64,000 bases of DNA from Elusimicrobiaceae bacterium (GTDB lineage Bacteria > Elusimicrobiota > Elusimicrobia > Elusimicrobiales > Elusimicrobiaceae): positions 1-64,000 of the forward strand of contig JAEEMS010000025.1 in assembly GCA_016283355.1 (NCBI GenBank), written 5' to 3'. The stretch's first letter is position 1; each line of letters starts with the position of its first letter. The notes below the pieces were generated by a model. The model ran no database searches, was not told the origin of the DNA, and saw nothing but the letters and a program-made list of their open reading frames with translations. Below are positions 23,209 through 31,675 of this stretch, piece by piece. The position numbers and the translations under genes were made by a program.

Positions 23209-24672
23209 TTACCATTTCATAAAATACGGCGGGATGAGTAAAATAAACGATAGTAAATACATTAGCACCAGTAACGGTAAAATCCATTTGAGCCACCGCC
23301 CGAATCCGATACGCGCAAACCCGATAGCGGCAATGGTGACCGGGTCGGTCGGCATGGTAATGTTAAGCCAGCTGCCGCCCAATTGGAACGCAAGTACCAT
23401 GGTTTGGCGCGTCATGCCGATCAGGTCCGCCAGCGGGGCCAAAATCGGCATGGTAAGCACGGCTTTTCCCGAGCCGGAAGGAATGAAAAAATCGATAACG
23501 GTTTGTAACATCATGGCCGCCCACGAAGCACAAATCGGGTGCAAGTGTTTGATAACACCGCTCATCCACTCCAGTAAGGTGTCCAAAATATGGCCGTTGT
23601 TGGCAATAATCACAATGGCTTGTGCAAAACACAGCAACATGGCAATTTCCGCCATGGAGCGCACGCCGTCAAAAAACGCATCACTGAATTTTTGCATGCT
23701 CATTTTACCTAAAATACCGCAGGCAAACCCGATGCCCAGGAACAAGGCGGCAATTTCGGTAATGAACCAACCTTTTTCACTCAGGTGAAAAATCGTCATC
23801 AGGTCTAGGCCGATTTTGCGATGAATGAGCCCGCAAATTTGCGGTTTTAACACGCCCAAAATCAACCACAACATGCCAATTCCAAACGCCAAGAGTACCC
23901 ATTTTTGGCGGCGGGTAATGGCTTGTTCTTCTTTGGCCAGTTTTAATTCTTTGCGTTTTTCGATATCAAAATCGTAGGTTAAACTTTTGGTAGGGTCTTT
24001 GGTAATGCGGTGGGCGTACCAGCACATCCACGCAATTACAACCGTGGTACAAATTACCCAAATCAGGAAACGGTACCCTAACCCCGAATAAAGCTCTACT
24101 TGCGCAATTCCTTGTGCGATTCCCACGGTAAACGGGTTGGTGAAGGCCGCGGCAAACCCGACGCCCGCGCCCACAAACGGAATGGCTGTCCCGAGTGCGG
24201 AATCGTACCCCAACGAAAGCGCAAGGGGAATAAAGATGGGGATAAAAACAAGGGCTTCTTCGCACATGCCAAACGTGGCCCCGCACAAAGAAAACACAAT
24301 AATCCCCAGGGGAATAAACAGAAATCGAAACTTCGGATTGCGTTTAAAGAATTGGCTGGCAGCATGAATACCGGCTGTAATGGCACCTGTTTTTTCCACT
24401 ACGGAAAGGACACCACCGATAACAAGTAAAAATACTACTACTTCTGCCGTTTTAGAGAAACCTTGGATGGGGGCGGTCAGCACGTCAAATAATCCTTGCG
24501 GTGCACGTGCCACGCTGTGATAGGTACCGGGTACTACCATCATTCTTCCGTCGGTTTCCACGCGGTCATACGAGCCGCTGGGAACAATCCACGTCATTAC
24601 TGCCACCACCGCAATAATGCTTAAAATGATGGCAAACGTATTGAGTTTGATTTTGCTTAATATCCTAGACAT
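23209..24672 (-). CDS. YfcC-family (DcuC-like) carboxylate/amino-acid transporter
   Basis: This 487-residue protein of 12-13 spans belongs to the C4-dicarboxylate anaerobic carrier superfamily (PF03606). It has WIVPSGSYDR near the N terminus, FSLCGATFGMCEEALVFIPI, GAGVGFAAAFTNPFTVGIAQ, and IPSGSGKAVLTMPILAPLADL near the C terminus, all typical of YfcC proteins. The substrate in this family is often unknown; amino acids or dicarboxylates are likely. An AGGAA lies very close to the ATG, so the start is only fairly certain. It is a monocistronic unit between the histidine kinase gene and the SSS operon. Confidence 0.9.
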   Translation of the reverse strand: MSRILSKIKLNTFAIILSIIAVVAVMTWIVPSGSYDRVETDGRMMVVPGTYHSVARAPQGLFDVLTAPIQGFSKTAEVVVFLLVIGGVLSVVEKTGAITAGIHAASQFFKRNPKFRFLFIPLGIIVFSLCGATFGMCEEALVFIPIFIPLALSLGYDSALGTAIPFVGAGVGFAAAFTNPFTVGIAQGIAQVELYSGLGYRFLIWVICTTVVIAWMCWYAHRITKDPTKSLTYDFDIEKRKELKLAKEEQAITRRQKWVLLAFGIGMLWLILGVLKPQICGLIHRKIGLDLMTIFHLSEKGWFITEIAALFLGIGFACGILGKMSMQKFSDAFFDGVRSMAEIAMLLCFAQAIVIIANNGHILDTLLEWMSGVIKHLHPICASWAAMMLQTVIDFFIPSGSGKAVLTMPILAPLADLIGMTRQTMVLAFQLGGSWLNITMPTDPVTIAAIGFARIGFGRWLKWILPLLVLMYLLSFILLIPPYFMKW

Positions 24673-24852
24673 TTCCTTTTCTGTTTACCTCGTTGGTTTG
24701 TAAAATTTGCCGCATTTTTACCAACCGTTGCAGCAATTCTATATTCTACTAAATAATCCCAAAATAAGGTCTTTTATTTTCTTGATTTTCAGTTTGCACG
24801 TTTGCTCAGCGCACAATAACAAAGTGCGAAGGTGAATAGAAAATTTTTTGGA

Positions 24853-25824
24853 TTAGTGGGCCGTGGTGGTTACAGCGATTTGCTGCGGGATGGTAAACCA
24901 GAAGGTGGACCCTTGACCCAGTCCGGCACTCTCTACACCGATTTCACCGTTGTGTGCCAAAATAATTTCTTGTGCAATAGACAACCCAAGCCCCCAGCCC
25001 TGTTTTTTAAGGCCGCGGATGTTGTCTGCCTGGTGGAATTTTTGGAAGATTTTTTCTTTTTCATCATGCACAATACCGGCCCCGTTATCGGTCACTTTCA
25101 ACGTAAGGTTGCCGTTTTGTGCATAAAAATATATTTCAATTTTCCCTTTTTGAGGTGTAAATTTAATCGCATTGCTGATTAAATTGTTAATGACTTGGGA
25201 AAGGCGGAAACGGTCGGCCACCACCGTTATTTCTTTGGGATAATCGTGCTTGTAGAGGAAGATTCCGCGCTTTTGGGCGTTGACGAGTTGCAACGTAAAC
25301 ACATCATCTACCAACGAATTGAAACTAAACGGTTGGGCATCTACCTTGAGGCGGCCGGATTCAATCATGGAGATATCCATTAAATCGGCCATCAATTGGT
25401 TCATATTATCGGTTGCTTTTAGAATATTGTTAAGGGCTACTTGGTCCGGGTTGGTGGTCGCATGTGCCTGATTGGTTTGTGTATGGTGATCCATCATGAG
25501 TACGGAAGTAAACCCTTGAATGGAAGAAAGCGGTTGGCGTAAATCGTGCGCCACTACGGACATAAATTTAGAGCGAATTTCGTTCAATCGGTTGAGTTCC
25601 TGGTTGGAAAGTTGTAATTTTTCTACCATCCCTTCCAACATGTGTACTTTGCTGGAGAGACGGGATTGCAAATCGGCAATTTGTTGTTGATAGTTGTGTT
25701 CCGCTTTCATAATTTTGCGGTTTACTTTTTTAAGCACAAACCGCCGTGTAATCCAATAGGTTAACAACGCAATGGAAGCGATAATCAGTAAAGAATAGGA
25801 AAGTAGAAATTGGCTCAATGTCAT
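24853..25824 (-). CDS. membrane sensor histidine kinase
   Basis: This 323-residue protein has one N-terminal membrane helix (residues about 5-25), a coiled coil (about 38-85), HisKA with H93 in FMSVVAHDLRQPLSS, and HATPase_c with NLISNAIKFTP (N box), VTDNGAGIVHDE (G1) and GWGLGLSIAQEI (G2). There is almost no extracytoplasmic sensor, so it may read membrane state or a partner protein. No response regulator lies nearby, so its partner is unknown. It starts 8 nt after the tsaC stop and is probably read through from rsmI-tsaC. Confidence 0.93.
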   Translation of the reverse strand: MTLSQFLLSYSLLIIASIALLTYWITRRFVLKKVNRKIMKAEHNYQQQIADLQSRLSSKVHMLEGMVEKLQLSNQELNRLNEIRSKFMSVVAHDLRQPLSSIQGFTSVLMMDHHTQTNQAHATTNPDQVALNNILKATDNMNQLMADLMDISMIESGRLKVDAQPFSFNSLVDDVFTLQLVNAQKRGIFLYKHDYPKEITVVADRFRLSQVINNLISNAIKFTPQKGKIEIYFYAQNGNLTLKVTDNGAGIVHDEKEKIFQKFHQADNIRGLKKQGWGLGLSIAQEIILAHNGEIGVESAGLGQGSTFWFTIPQQIAVTTTAH

Positions 25825-25831
25825 AATCTGC

Positions 25832-26470
25832 TCACTTAGCGAACGGTTGTTCTAATATGCGCTCCAGTGCTTCCCGGCGGATGCTCCCTTCCCGTAACAA
25901 GCGGGGGGCATTGTCCTGCGTTAAATCTACTACACTGGAAGCAACCGGGCTTAAAGTACCGTCTCCTATAATAATAGCTGTTTTTTTACCAAAAATTCCA
26001 GCCAATGTTTTTTCTTCCGTCAAAACGGGCTGTCCGTGTACATTGGCACTGGTGGAAGCCAACGGCATAGTAAGAACATGCAAAATGTTTAACAACAGCG
26101 GGTGCGCGGGAATACGGATGCCCACTCCGGCGGCCCCGCAGGTAAGGGCGCGACCCTTTTCCGTAGGCGGAACAATCAGCGTGAGAGCCCCGGGCCAAAA
26201 AGCACGTGCCAACCGCTGTGCTGCCGCTGAGAAAATTCCTACTTCGAGGGCGCGTTCCAGGGTATCGGTTAAAATTTGCAGCGGCTGTGTTTGCGGACGT
26301 TGCTTTAGGCGGTAAATCTCAGCAATACCTTCCTGACAAAAAGCACCGGTACCGATGCCATATACCGTATCCGTTGGGAAGACGGCTACGGCCCCGTTGG
26401 CCAAGGCCCCGGCTACACCGTAGATGTCTTGCGCATTCATTTGTGCGGCTTTAAAAATCCGTGCTGTCAT
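25832..26470 (-). CDS. tsaC: L-threonylcarbamoyladenylate synthase (TsaC/YrdC)
   Basis: This 212-residue YrdC-domain protein makes threonylcarbamoyl-AMP from Thr, bicarbonate and ATP, the first step of tRNA t6A37 synthesis. Motifs are AVFPTDTVYGIGTGAF, EIYRLKQRPQTQPLQIL (KxR signature), FWPGALTLIVP, VGIRIPAHPL and PLASTSANVHG. The start at 26470 gives the family N terminus and removes an unsupported extension; it overlaps rsmI by 20 nt. It complements tsaE and tsaB at 16 kb; tsaD is not in this window. Confidence 0.93.
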   Translation of the reverse strand: MTARIFKAAQMNAQDIYGVAGALANGAVAVFPTDTVYGIGTGAFCQEGIAEIYRLKQRPQTQPLQILTDTLERALEVGIFSAAAQRLARAFWPGALTLIVPPTEKGRALTCGAAGVGIRIPAHPLLLNILHVLTMPLASTSANVHGQPVLTEEKTLAGIFGKKTAIIIGDGTLSPVASSVVDLTQDNAPRLLREGSIRREALERILEQPFAK

Positions 26471-27161
26471 CGGTTGTCTCCGTGGATGAAGAAGAATCAA
26501 AACAATCTACAATGAGTACAAATTCCCCCTGTACTTTGTTCTTTTTGGATAGTTGGGTTGCCAATTCTGCGGCGCTTGCCTGCGCATATTCTTCGTACAC
26601 TTTGCTCAGTTCGCGCGCGGCTACCACGGGGGTTTGTTCCCCCAGTGTTTTGGCAATTAGTTCCAGCATTTTTACCACGCGGTAGGGGGATTCGTAAATT
26701 ACTATCGGATGTTTAAGTTGTGCGGCTGCCGTCAACAATTTGGCGGCTTTGCCCGCTTTGCGCGGTAAGAATCCCAAAAAAGTAAAAGAGCCGCCTGTCA
26801 GCCCCGCTCCGGCAAGTGCACAAGCCACTGCGCTGGGCCCCGGTAACGAGGTAATGGCAATCCCCGCTGCGCGGGCGGCCCGCACCAGTTTCCATCCCGG
26901 GTCCGAAATGCACGGGGTGCCGCAGTCGGATACCAGTGCACAATGCTTGCCGCTTTTAAGTGCTTCCAAACAACGCTCCACGGAACGTTCGTCATTTTCA
27001 TTATAACGGTACGTGGGTTTGGAAATACCAAAATGTGTTAACAAAATTTGCGTGCGGCGGGTGTCTTCGCACAATACGGCATCCGCGCTTTTGAGTGTTT
27101 CCAAAGCGCGCAAAGTAATATCTTGTAAATTCCCAATAGGGGTGGGAACAATGTAGAGCAT
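26451..27161 (-). CDS. rsmI: 16S rRNA 2'-O-methyltransferase RsmI
   Basis: This 236-residue tetrapyrrole-methylase-fold enzyme methylates the ribose of C1402 of 16S rRNA. It shows LYIVPTPIGNLQDITLRAL at the N terminus, CEDTRRTQILLTHFGI, ALVSDCGTPCISDPGW, SLPGPSAVACALAGAGL and YESPYRVVKMLELI, the complete RsmI signature set. It heads the unit rsmI-tsaC-histidine kinase. It lacks an SD and lies 6 nt after a TATACT box. Confidence 0.95.
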   Translation of the reverse strand: MLYIVPTPIGNLQDITLRALETLKSADAVLCEDTRRTQILLTHFGISKPTYRYNENDERSVERCLEALKSGKHCALVSDCGTPCISDPGWKLVRAARAAGIAITSLPGPSAVACALAGAGLTGGSFTFLGFLPRKAGKAAKLLTAAAQLKHPIVIYESPYRVVKMLELIAKTLGEQTPVVAARELSKVYEEYAQASAAELATQLSKKNKVQGEFVLIVDCFDSSSSTETTDDSTDF

Positions 27162-27167
27162 ACAGTA

Positions 27168-27173
27168 AGTATA
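27168..27173 (-). promoter_or_regulatory. -10 box, leaderless-type promoter of rsmI
   Basis: Minus-strand TATACT, 6 nt (TACTGT), then the ATG at 27161. No SD, no clear -35. Confidence 0.6.
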
Positions 27174-27268
27174 TAAAATTAAAGTGGTTTGCGCGGATGC
27201 TGCACGAAACTACTTGCATTTACATCGCAAGAAATGTTTAATTGAAAGTAGCCATATAAGGAGTGAAT

Positions 27269-28618
27269 ATGAATATTGAAAATTATTTGTCCGATTTTAT
27301 AGCCGCACAACATCAAAAAGATCCTGCCCAAAAAGTTTTTCATCAGGCCGTAGAAGAAGTGGTCAATACCTTAAAACCCGTTTTGGAACGTAAGGATGTT
27401 TATATAAAGGAAAAAATTTTGGAACGCATGGTGGAGCCCGAACGCATTATCATTTTCCGCGTGCCGTGGGCTGATGACAAGGGGGAAATTCACGTCAACC
27501 GCGGGTTTCGCGTACAATTCAACAGTGCCTTAGGGCCGTACAAGGGAGGCATTCGTTTTCACAGCTCCGTTACACAGGATTCCCTCAAATTTTTGGCGTT
27601 TGAACAAACGTTTAAAAACAGTTTAACCACGTTGCCGTTGGGCGGCGGAAAGGGCGGAAGCGATTTTGATACGCGCGGTAAATCGGATGGTGAGGTCATG
27701 CGGTTTTGTCACTCTTTTATCAATGAATTGTATCACCATATCGGTTATCATACCGATATTCCCGCCGGAGATTTAGGTTGCGGTCCGCGGGAAATCGGCT
27801 ATATGTTCGGCCAATACAAAAAACTGACCAATGATTTTACCGGTGCCTTTACCGGCAAAAAGCCCAACTGGGGCGGAAGTTTGTTGCGTCCGGAAGCAAC
27901 CGGTTACGGGGTGGCATATTTTGCCCAAAATATGCTTTCCACCCGCAACGACAGTTTGGAAGGAAAGACGGCTATTGTGTCCGGTACGGGCAACGTAGGG
28001 ATTTATGCCATGGAAAAGTTGTCTCAATTGGGGGCAAAGGTGGTTGGGTTTATGGATTACGACGGTTCTATTTATGATCCGGACGGAATCAACGAAGAAA
28101 AAATTGCCTTCTTAAAACAATTGGTATTCAAACGTCGCGGCAGTTTGAAAGAATACAACAAAACATTCAAACATGCCAAATTCCGCTTGGGCCAAAAAAC
28201 GTGGGATATCCCTTGTGATGTGGCTTGTCCTACGGCGTGCGAAAACGAATTGGATGAAAAAGATGCGGCGCTCTTACTTAAAAACGGGTGCAAATGTGTG
28301 TGCGAAGGTTCCAACATGCCTTGTACACCCAGTGCCATCTACGCTTTCCAACAAGCGGGCATTTTGTATTCCCCCGGCAAGGCCTCCAACGCCGGCGGTG
28401 TGGCGGTCAGCGGGCTTGAGATGACGCAAAACAGTATGCGTATCTATTGGACGCGCGAAGAAGTAGACCAATATTTAAAACGCATCATGAACAGCATTCA
28501 TAACAGTTGCTTGTCGCACGCGGAAGAATACGGCCTCAAGGGGAACTATATGGCTGGGGCCAATATTGCCGGATTTATCAAAGTGGCCGATAGCATGCTG
28601 GACCAAGGGTTAGTATAA
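27269..28618 (+). CDS. gdhA: glutamate dehydrogenase, NADP-type hexameric
   Basis: This 449-residue enzyme interconverts glutamate and 2-oxoglutarate plus ammonia. Motifs: RVQFNSALGPYKGGIRFH (substrate Lys), LPLGGGKGGSDFDTRGKSD, HTDIPAGDLGCGPREIGYM (catalytic region), and the nucleotide-binding VSGTGNVGIYAMEKL. The final SNAGGVAVSGLEMTQNS is also present. Length and motifs fit the approximately 450-residue bacterial NADP type. SD AAGGAG (27258-27263) favours the ATG at 27269 over the GTG at 27263. CTTGC and GCAAG form a small inverted repeat in the upstream region. It is monocistronic. Confidence 0.95.
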   Translation: MNIENYLSDFIAAQHQKDPAQKVFHQAVEEVVNTLKPVLERKDVYIKEKILERMVEPERIIIFRVPWADDKGEIHVNRGFRVQFNSALGPYKGGIRFHSSVTQDSLKFLAFEQTFKNSLTTLPLGGGKGGSDFDTRGKSDGEVMRFCHSFINELYHHIGYHTDIPAGDLGCGPREIGYMFGQYKKLTNDFTGAFTGKKPNWGGSLLRPEATGYGVAYFAQNMLSTRNDSLEGKTAIVSGTGNVGIYAMEKLSQLGAKVVGFMDYDGSIYDPDGINEEKIAFLKQLVFKRRGSLKEYNKTFKHAKFRLGQKTWDIPCDVACPTACENELDEKDAALLLKNGCKCVCEGSNMPCTPSAIYAFQQAGILYSPGKASNAGGVAVSGLEMTQNSMRIYWTREEVDQYLKRIMNSIHNSCLSHAEEYGLKGNYMAGANIAGFIKVADSMLDQGLV

Positions 28619-28665
28619 AACCTTTGGGTGTTTTGAAAAAGAATATATTGCTTTTGTGGATATAG

Positions 28666-28700
28666 AAAAGAAGAGCGCATTTTTCGCGCTCTTCTTTTTT
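28666..28700. terminator. bidirectional terminator
   Basis: GAAGAGCGC and GCGCTCTTC with flanking A and T runs separate the convergent gdhA and symporter genes. Confidence 0.88.
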
Positions 28701-29898
28701 AAGACAAACGGTTTTTGTGGGAATACATCCGGTCTACAATGACGGCAATAGCGCCGTCCCCTGTTACATTGCATGCCGTTCCGAAAGAATCCATCGCAAT
28801 ATACAGGGCAATCATCAGTGCCAGTTCTGCCTGGCTAAACCCTAACATGCTTTCCAAAATTCCCAACGCGGCCATAATCGCGCCGCCCGGCACGCCCGGT
28901 GCGGCTACCATTGTAACACCTAACATACAAATAAATCCGGCAAAGTGGGCAAGATCAATCGGGTGGCCGCCGATCAACACGATAGCCAAAGCACAGGCCA
29001 CAATCTTCATTATGCTGCCCGACAAGTGTATCGTGGCACACAACGGTATGACGAACCCGGCCACTTCTTCCCGCACGCCCAGTTTTTGGGTTTGGCGCAG
29101 CGTAACCGGAATGGTGGCGGCTGAGGATTGAGTGCCCAAAGCCGTTACGTATGCTACCAACATGGTTTTAAGCATGGCAAAAGGATTTTTTTGGGCAACG
29201 AGTCCCGCCACCGCAAATTGTAGCACCAACATAACGGCCGTGATTGCAAAAATGAGTATGATAATTTTGGCAAATACGGTGAGTACGGCTATTACTTGCC
29301 CGCTAACAGTCATGTTTAAGAAAATCCCGAAAATATAATAAGGTAAAAGCGGGATAATAACTTTGACAATTACTTTATCGATAATGTCCCGCAGGTCCAA
29401 CATCATTCCTTTTAAACGGGAACCTTGAATGGCCGTCATTCCTAATCCCAGCACGAAGGCCAGCACCAGGGCGCTCATCACGCTCATTACGGGAGGCATG
29501 GAAATTACAAAATACGGAGCAAGCTCAATGCCTTGTGTAAGCGAGCCAAAGGGAATGGATTTATTGAGTAAGAAAGGAAACGATGCATTTGAAACGGCAA
29601 AACTAAAAAACCCGGAGGCCAACGTAAACCCGTACGCCAGTACCACGGTGATAAAGAGTAACTTGCCGGCGCTGCGGCCCATCTCGGCAATACCGGAGGC
29701 CACAAGCCCCACGATCAGCAACGGAATAATAAAGCCCAAAAAATTACCAAATAAGCCATTAAAGGTAAGGACGGCACGCACGAACCAATTCGGGACGAAC
29801 AGTCCGCAGACAATTCCTAAAATAATGGCAGAAATAACACCGGGCAAAAGCCCCCATTTTAATTTTAAATGTAATTTTCTTTTGCGAAATTTTAACAT
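28699..29898 (-). CDS. dicarboxylate/amino acid:cation symporter (DAACS/SstT-like)
   Basis: This 399-residue protein of the DAACS family has about eight membrane spans plus re-entrant loops. Motifs include the Ser-rich TALGTQSSAATIPVTLRQTQ (re-entrant HP1 region), GVPGGAIMAALGILESML (HP2), and DSFGTACNVTGDGAIAVIVDR (TM8 cation site). The length is a little short of typical (410-450). The likely substrate is serine/threonine or glutamate. Closeness to gdhA may reflect amino-acid use, but it is convergent to it. It is leaderless-like: TATAAT ends 6 nt before the ATG. Confidence 0.92.
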   Translation of the reverse strand: MLKFRKRKLHLKLKWGLLPGVISAIILGIVCGLFVPNWFVRAVLTFNGLFGNFLGFIIPLLIVGLVASGIAEMGRSAGKLLFITVVLAYGFTLASGFFSFAVSNASFPFLLNKSIPFGSLTQGIELAPYFVISMPPVMSVMSALVLAFVLGLGMTAIQGSRLKGMMLDLRDIIDKVIVKVIIPLLPYYIFGIFLNMTVSGQVIAVLTVFAKIIILIFAITAVMLVLQFAVAGLVAQKNPFAMLKTMLVAYVTALGTQSSAATIPVTLRQTQKLGVREEVAGFVIPLCATIHLSGSIMKIVACALAIVLIGGHPIDLAHFAGFICMLGVTMVAAPGVPGGAIMAALGILESMLGFSQAELALMIALYIAMDSFGTACNVTGDGAIAVIVDRMYSHKNRLS

Positions 29899-29904
29899 AG
29901 TTTT

Positions 29905-29910
29905 ATTATA
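29905..29910 (-). promoter_or_regulatory. -10 box, leaderless-type promoter of the DAACS gene
   Basis: Minus-strand TATAAT, 6 nt (AAAACT), then the ATG at 29898. No SD. Confidence 0.7.
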
Positions 29911-29943
29911 TGAAAAATTGTACGTGTCGTGCAGAGCTGGACG

Positions 29944-29972
29944 TTAAAAAACCCCGCAAATGCGGGGTTTTT
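29944..29972. terminator. terminator of the protease gene
   Basis: AACCCCGC-AAAT-GCGGGGTT with A and T runs on either side, just after the protease stop on the minus strand. Confidence 0.85.
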
Positions 29973-29973
29973 G

Positions 29974-30954
29974 TTAACGGGCTTTAATCTTTTTGAAAGA
30001 AGTTTCCGGCTCCAGTAGGTTGGTCGGCACTTCTTTTATTTTTTTAATTGTGGGGGAGTTGCCGGATCTTATCGTGCTTTTTATGAAGGGAAGGGTGGTT
30101 TTGTCCGCAAATCCGTGGAAGAAAAAGTATTCGTCGGTCTGTTCAAAGCCCGGCAACATTTCTGCAATTTCTTGGCGCATTTTTTCATCTGCGGGGTTAA
30201 CACTTTTGGCATAAACGATTCCCAAAATTCCCAATTTTCCGTTAGGCAACACAACGGCTACAGCGCCGCCCGAATTGCCGTTTTCCACGCCGAATCCCTT
30301 GGTAGCCCACAAGGAAGGAAATTTCCCGCCGATGTACACAATTTGGGAGGCCTCTGTTTTGTAGGTAATGCTTCCTTCTTCCCATAACGGGACGAGAATA
30401 ACATTTTCCAATAATTTTTCTCTTGAAGATTGGTAAGCGTATAGCGCGGGGAACGAGGAAGGGTTTCGTTGTTTCCATTGTGCGCTTAAGCGTCCATCTA
30501 AACGTTCATCTTGTTCCAAAATATCCGCAAACTCTTCGGGAGAAAGTTCTTCATTGGCCAGTGTATGAAATTCATAATCTTCATCTTCGGCGGAGAATGG
30601 AATGAGGGCCAAATCGAAGGGGAGAGTGAGTTTATTGTCTTTCCCGACAATCGGTTCAGGTAAAACTGCCTTGGAACATGGTACCAAAGCCGAAGCTTGC
30701 GCCAAATCCCCTTGGGCCACAATCACGCGGATTTTGCAGGAAGTTTGTTTCTTAAAGGGTTCCACACAATGGGCGGCGGTCAACAGCCAGTCACGGTCAA
30801 TTTGTACCGCTTGACACGTCTCCACGTTGTTTATCTGAATTTGTTTTTGGAAATAGAAATTTTGCTCATCGTATATCTTCCGCCCTTTGGCATGTAGCCC
30901 CAGCGGTACGGTAAGCCAGATTAAAACCATTAATAGGGATAAGTGTTTTTTCAT
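29974..30954 (-). CDS. secreted trypsin-like serine protease
   Basis: This protein of about 326 residues has signal peptide KKHLSLLMVLIWLTVPLGLHA and then an S1-type chymotrypsin fold. The catalytic His is in WLLTAAHCVE, the Asp in LPFDLALIPFS and the Ser in GVENGNSGGAVAVVLPNG. Four Cys in the N-terminal half could form disulfides. It is likely periplasmic or secreted. The ATG at 30954 gives a normal signal peptide; an upstream extension in frame would add a second hydrophobic segment. TATACT ends 7 nt before this ATG and no SD is present. It is divergent from plsY. Confidence 0.88.
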   Translation of the reverse strand: MKKHLSLLMVLIWLTVPLGLHAKGRKIYDEQNFYFQKQIQINNVETCQAVQIDRDWLLTAAHCVEPFKKQTSCKIRVIVAQGDLAQASALVPCSKAVLPEPIVGKDNKLTLPFDLALIPFSAEDEDYEFHTLANEELSPEEFADILEQDERLDGRLSAQWKQRNPSSFPALYAYQSSREKLLENVILVPLWEEGSITYKTEASQIVYIGGKFPSLWATKGFGVENGNSGGAVAVVLPNGKLGILGIVYAKSVNPADEKMRQEIAEMLPGFEQTDEYFFFHGFADKTTLPFIKSTIRSGNSPTIKKIKEVPTNLLEPETSFKKIKAR

Positions 30955-30961
30955 ATCAATA

Positions 30962-30967
30962 AGTATA
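30962..30967 (-). promoter_or_regulatory. -10 box, leaderless-type promoter of the protease gene
   Basis: Minus-strand TATACT, 7 nt, then the ATG at 30954. No SD. Confidence 0.55.
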
Positions 30968-31032
30968 TATAAAAAAAGGAGAAAAAACCACTTGCGGTTT
31001 GGAAAAATTGTTTTCAAACCGCTAAAATTTAC

Positions 31033-31038
31033 TATAAT
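31033..31038 (+). promoter_or_regulatory. -10 box, leaderless-type promoter of plsY
   Basis: TATAAT, 7 nt (TAAACAT), then the ATG at 31046. No SD. Confidence 0.7.
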
Positions 31039-31045
31039 TAAACAT

Positions 31046-31675
31046 ATGACGATTACAGTGCTTTTGCTTATTTTGTTTAGTTATTTACTCGGTTCTATAC
31101 CGACAGGTTATTTAGTTGCAAAGCGTGCGATGGGGATTGATATTCGCACACAAGGTTCCGGAAATCCCGGTGCGGCTAATGTGTACCGCACGGTAGGCAA
31201 ATGGGCCGGGATTTTAACATTTATTGTAGATGCTTTTAAGGGATTTATTCCGGTTTGTTTAGCACTTAAAGTTTGCCCCGGGCGTTACGGTGTGGCCATT
31301 GCTTGTGGGGTAATTGCCATTTTAGGCCACATGTGGACTATTTTCTTGAAATTCCGCGGGGGAAAAGGCGTGGCAACCTCCGCCGGGGTGTTTGCCGCGT
31401 TGCTCCCTATCCCCACTTTACTTGCGTTTGCGTCATTCGTCCTTTGTGTGTGGAAATGGGGCCGCATTTCTATCGGTTCTATCTGCGCGTGTGTCGTGTT
31501 GCCGCTAACGAGCTTTTTTATCGGGAATCATCCCATGTCCGTAAATATAATGGTAAGCGCCATCGGTTTGTTGGTTATCTACAAGCACATCCCCAATATC
31601 AAACGTCTGCTTGCCCAAAAAGAACTCAAATTTGAAGACGGTGCCAAAAAGAGAAAAGAAAATGAAGCCCACTAA
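31046..31675 (+). CDS. plsY: acyl-phosphate:glycerol-3-phosphate acyltransferase
   Basis: This 209-residue integral membrane acyltransferase has GSIPTGYLVAKRAMGIDIRT, GSGNPGAANVYRTVG, ALGH-type AILGHMWTIFLKFRGGKGVAT, and the C-terminal IYKHIPNIKRLL. These are the three conserved PlsY loops binding acyl-phosphate and G3P. It makes 1-acyl-G3P, the first membrane step of phospholipid synthesis. It directly overlaps gpsA, which supplies G3P. The start follows a TATAAT by 7 nt without SD. Confidence 0.95.
   Translation: MTITVLLLILFSYLLGSIPTGYLVAKRAMGIDIRTQGSGNPGAANVYRTVGKWAGILTFIVDAFKGFIPVCLALKVCPGRYGVAIACGVIAILGHMWTIFLKFRGGKGVATSAGVFAALLPIPTLLAFASFVLCVWKWGRISIGSICACVVLPLTSFFIGNHPMSVNIMVSAIGLLVIYKHIPNIKRLLAQKELKFEDGAKKRKENEAH

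Noticed and set aside
23142-23240. TPP riboswitch upstream of the SSS-thiN unit
   Set aside because: The start codon lies 6 nt after the -10 box, leaving no leader, and the THI-box core was not found.
24757-24780. AAGGTCTTTTA between the histidine kinase and YfcC genes as another motif site
   Set aside because: Only one short, weak match without a paired copy; not enough to add to the motif set.
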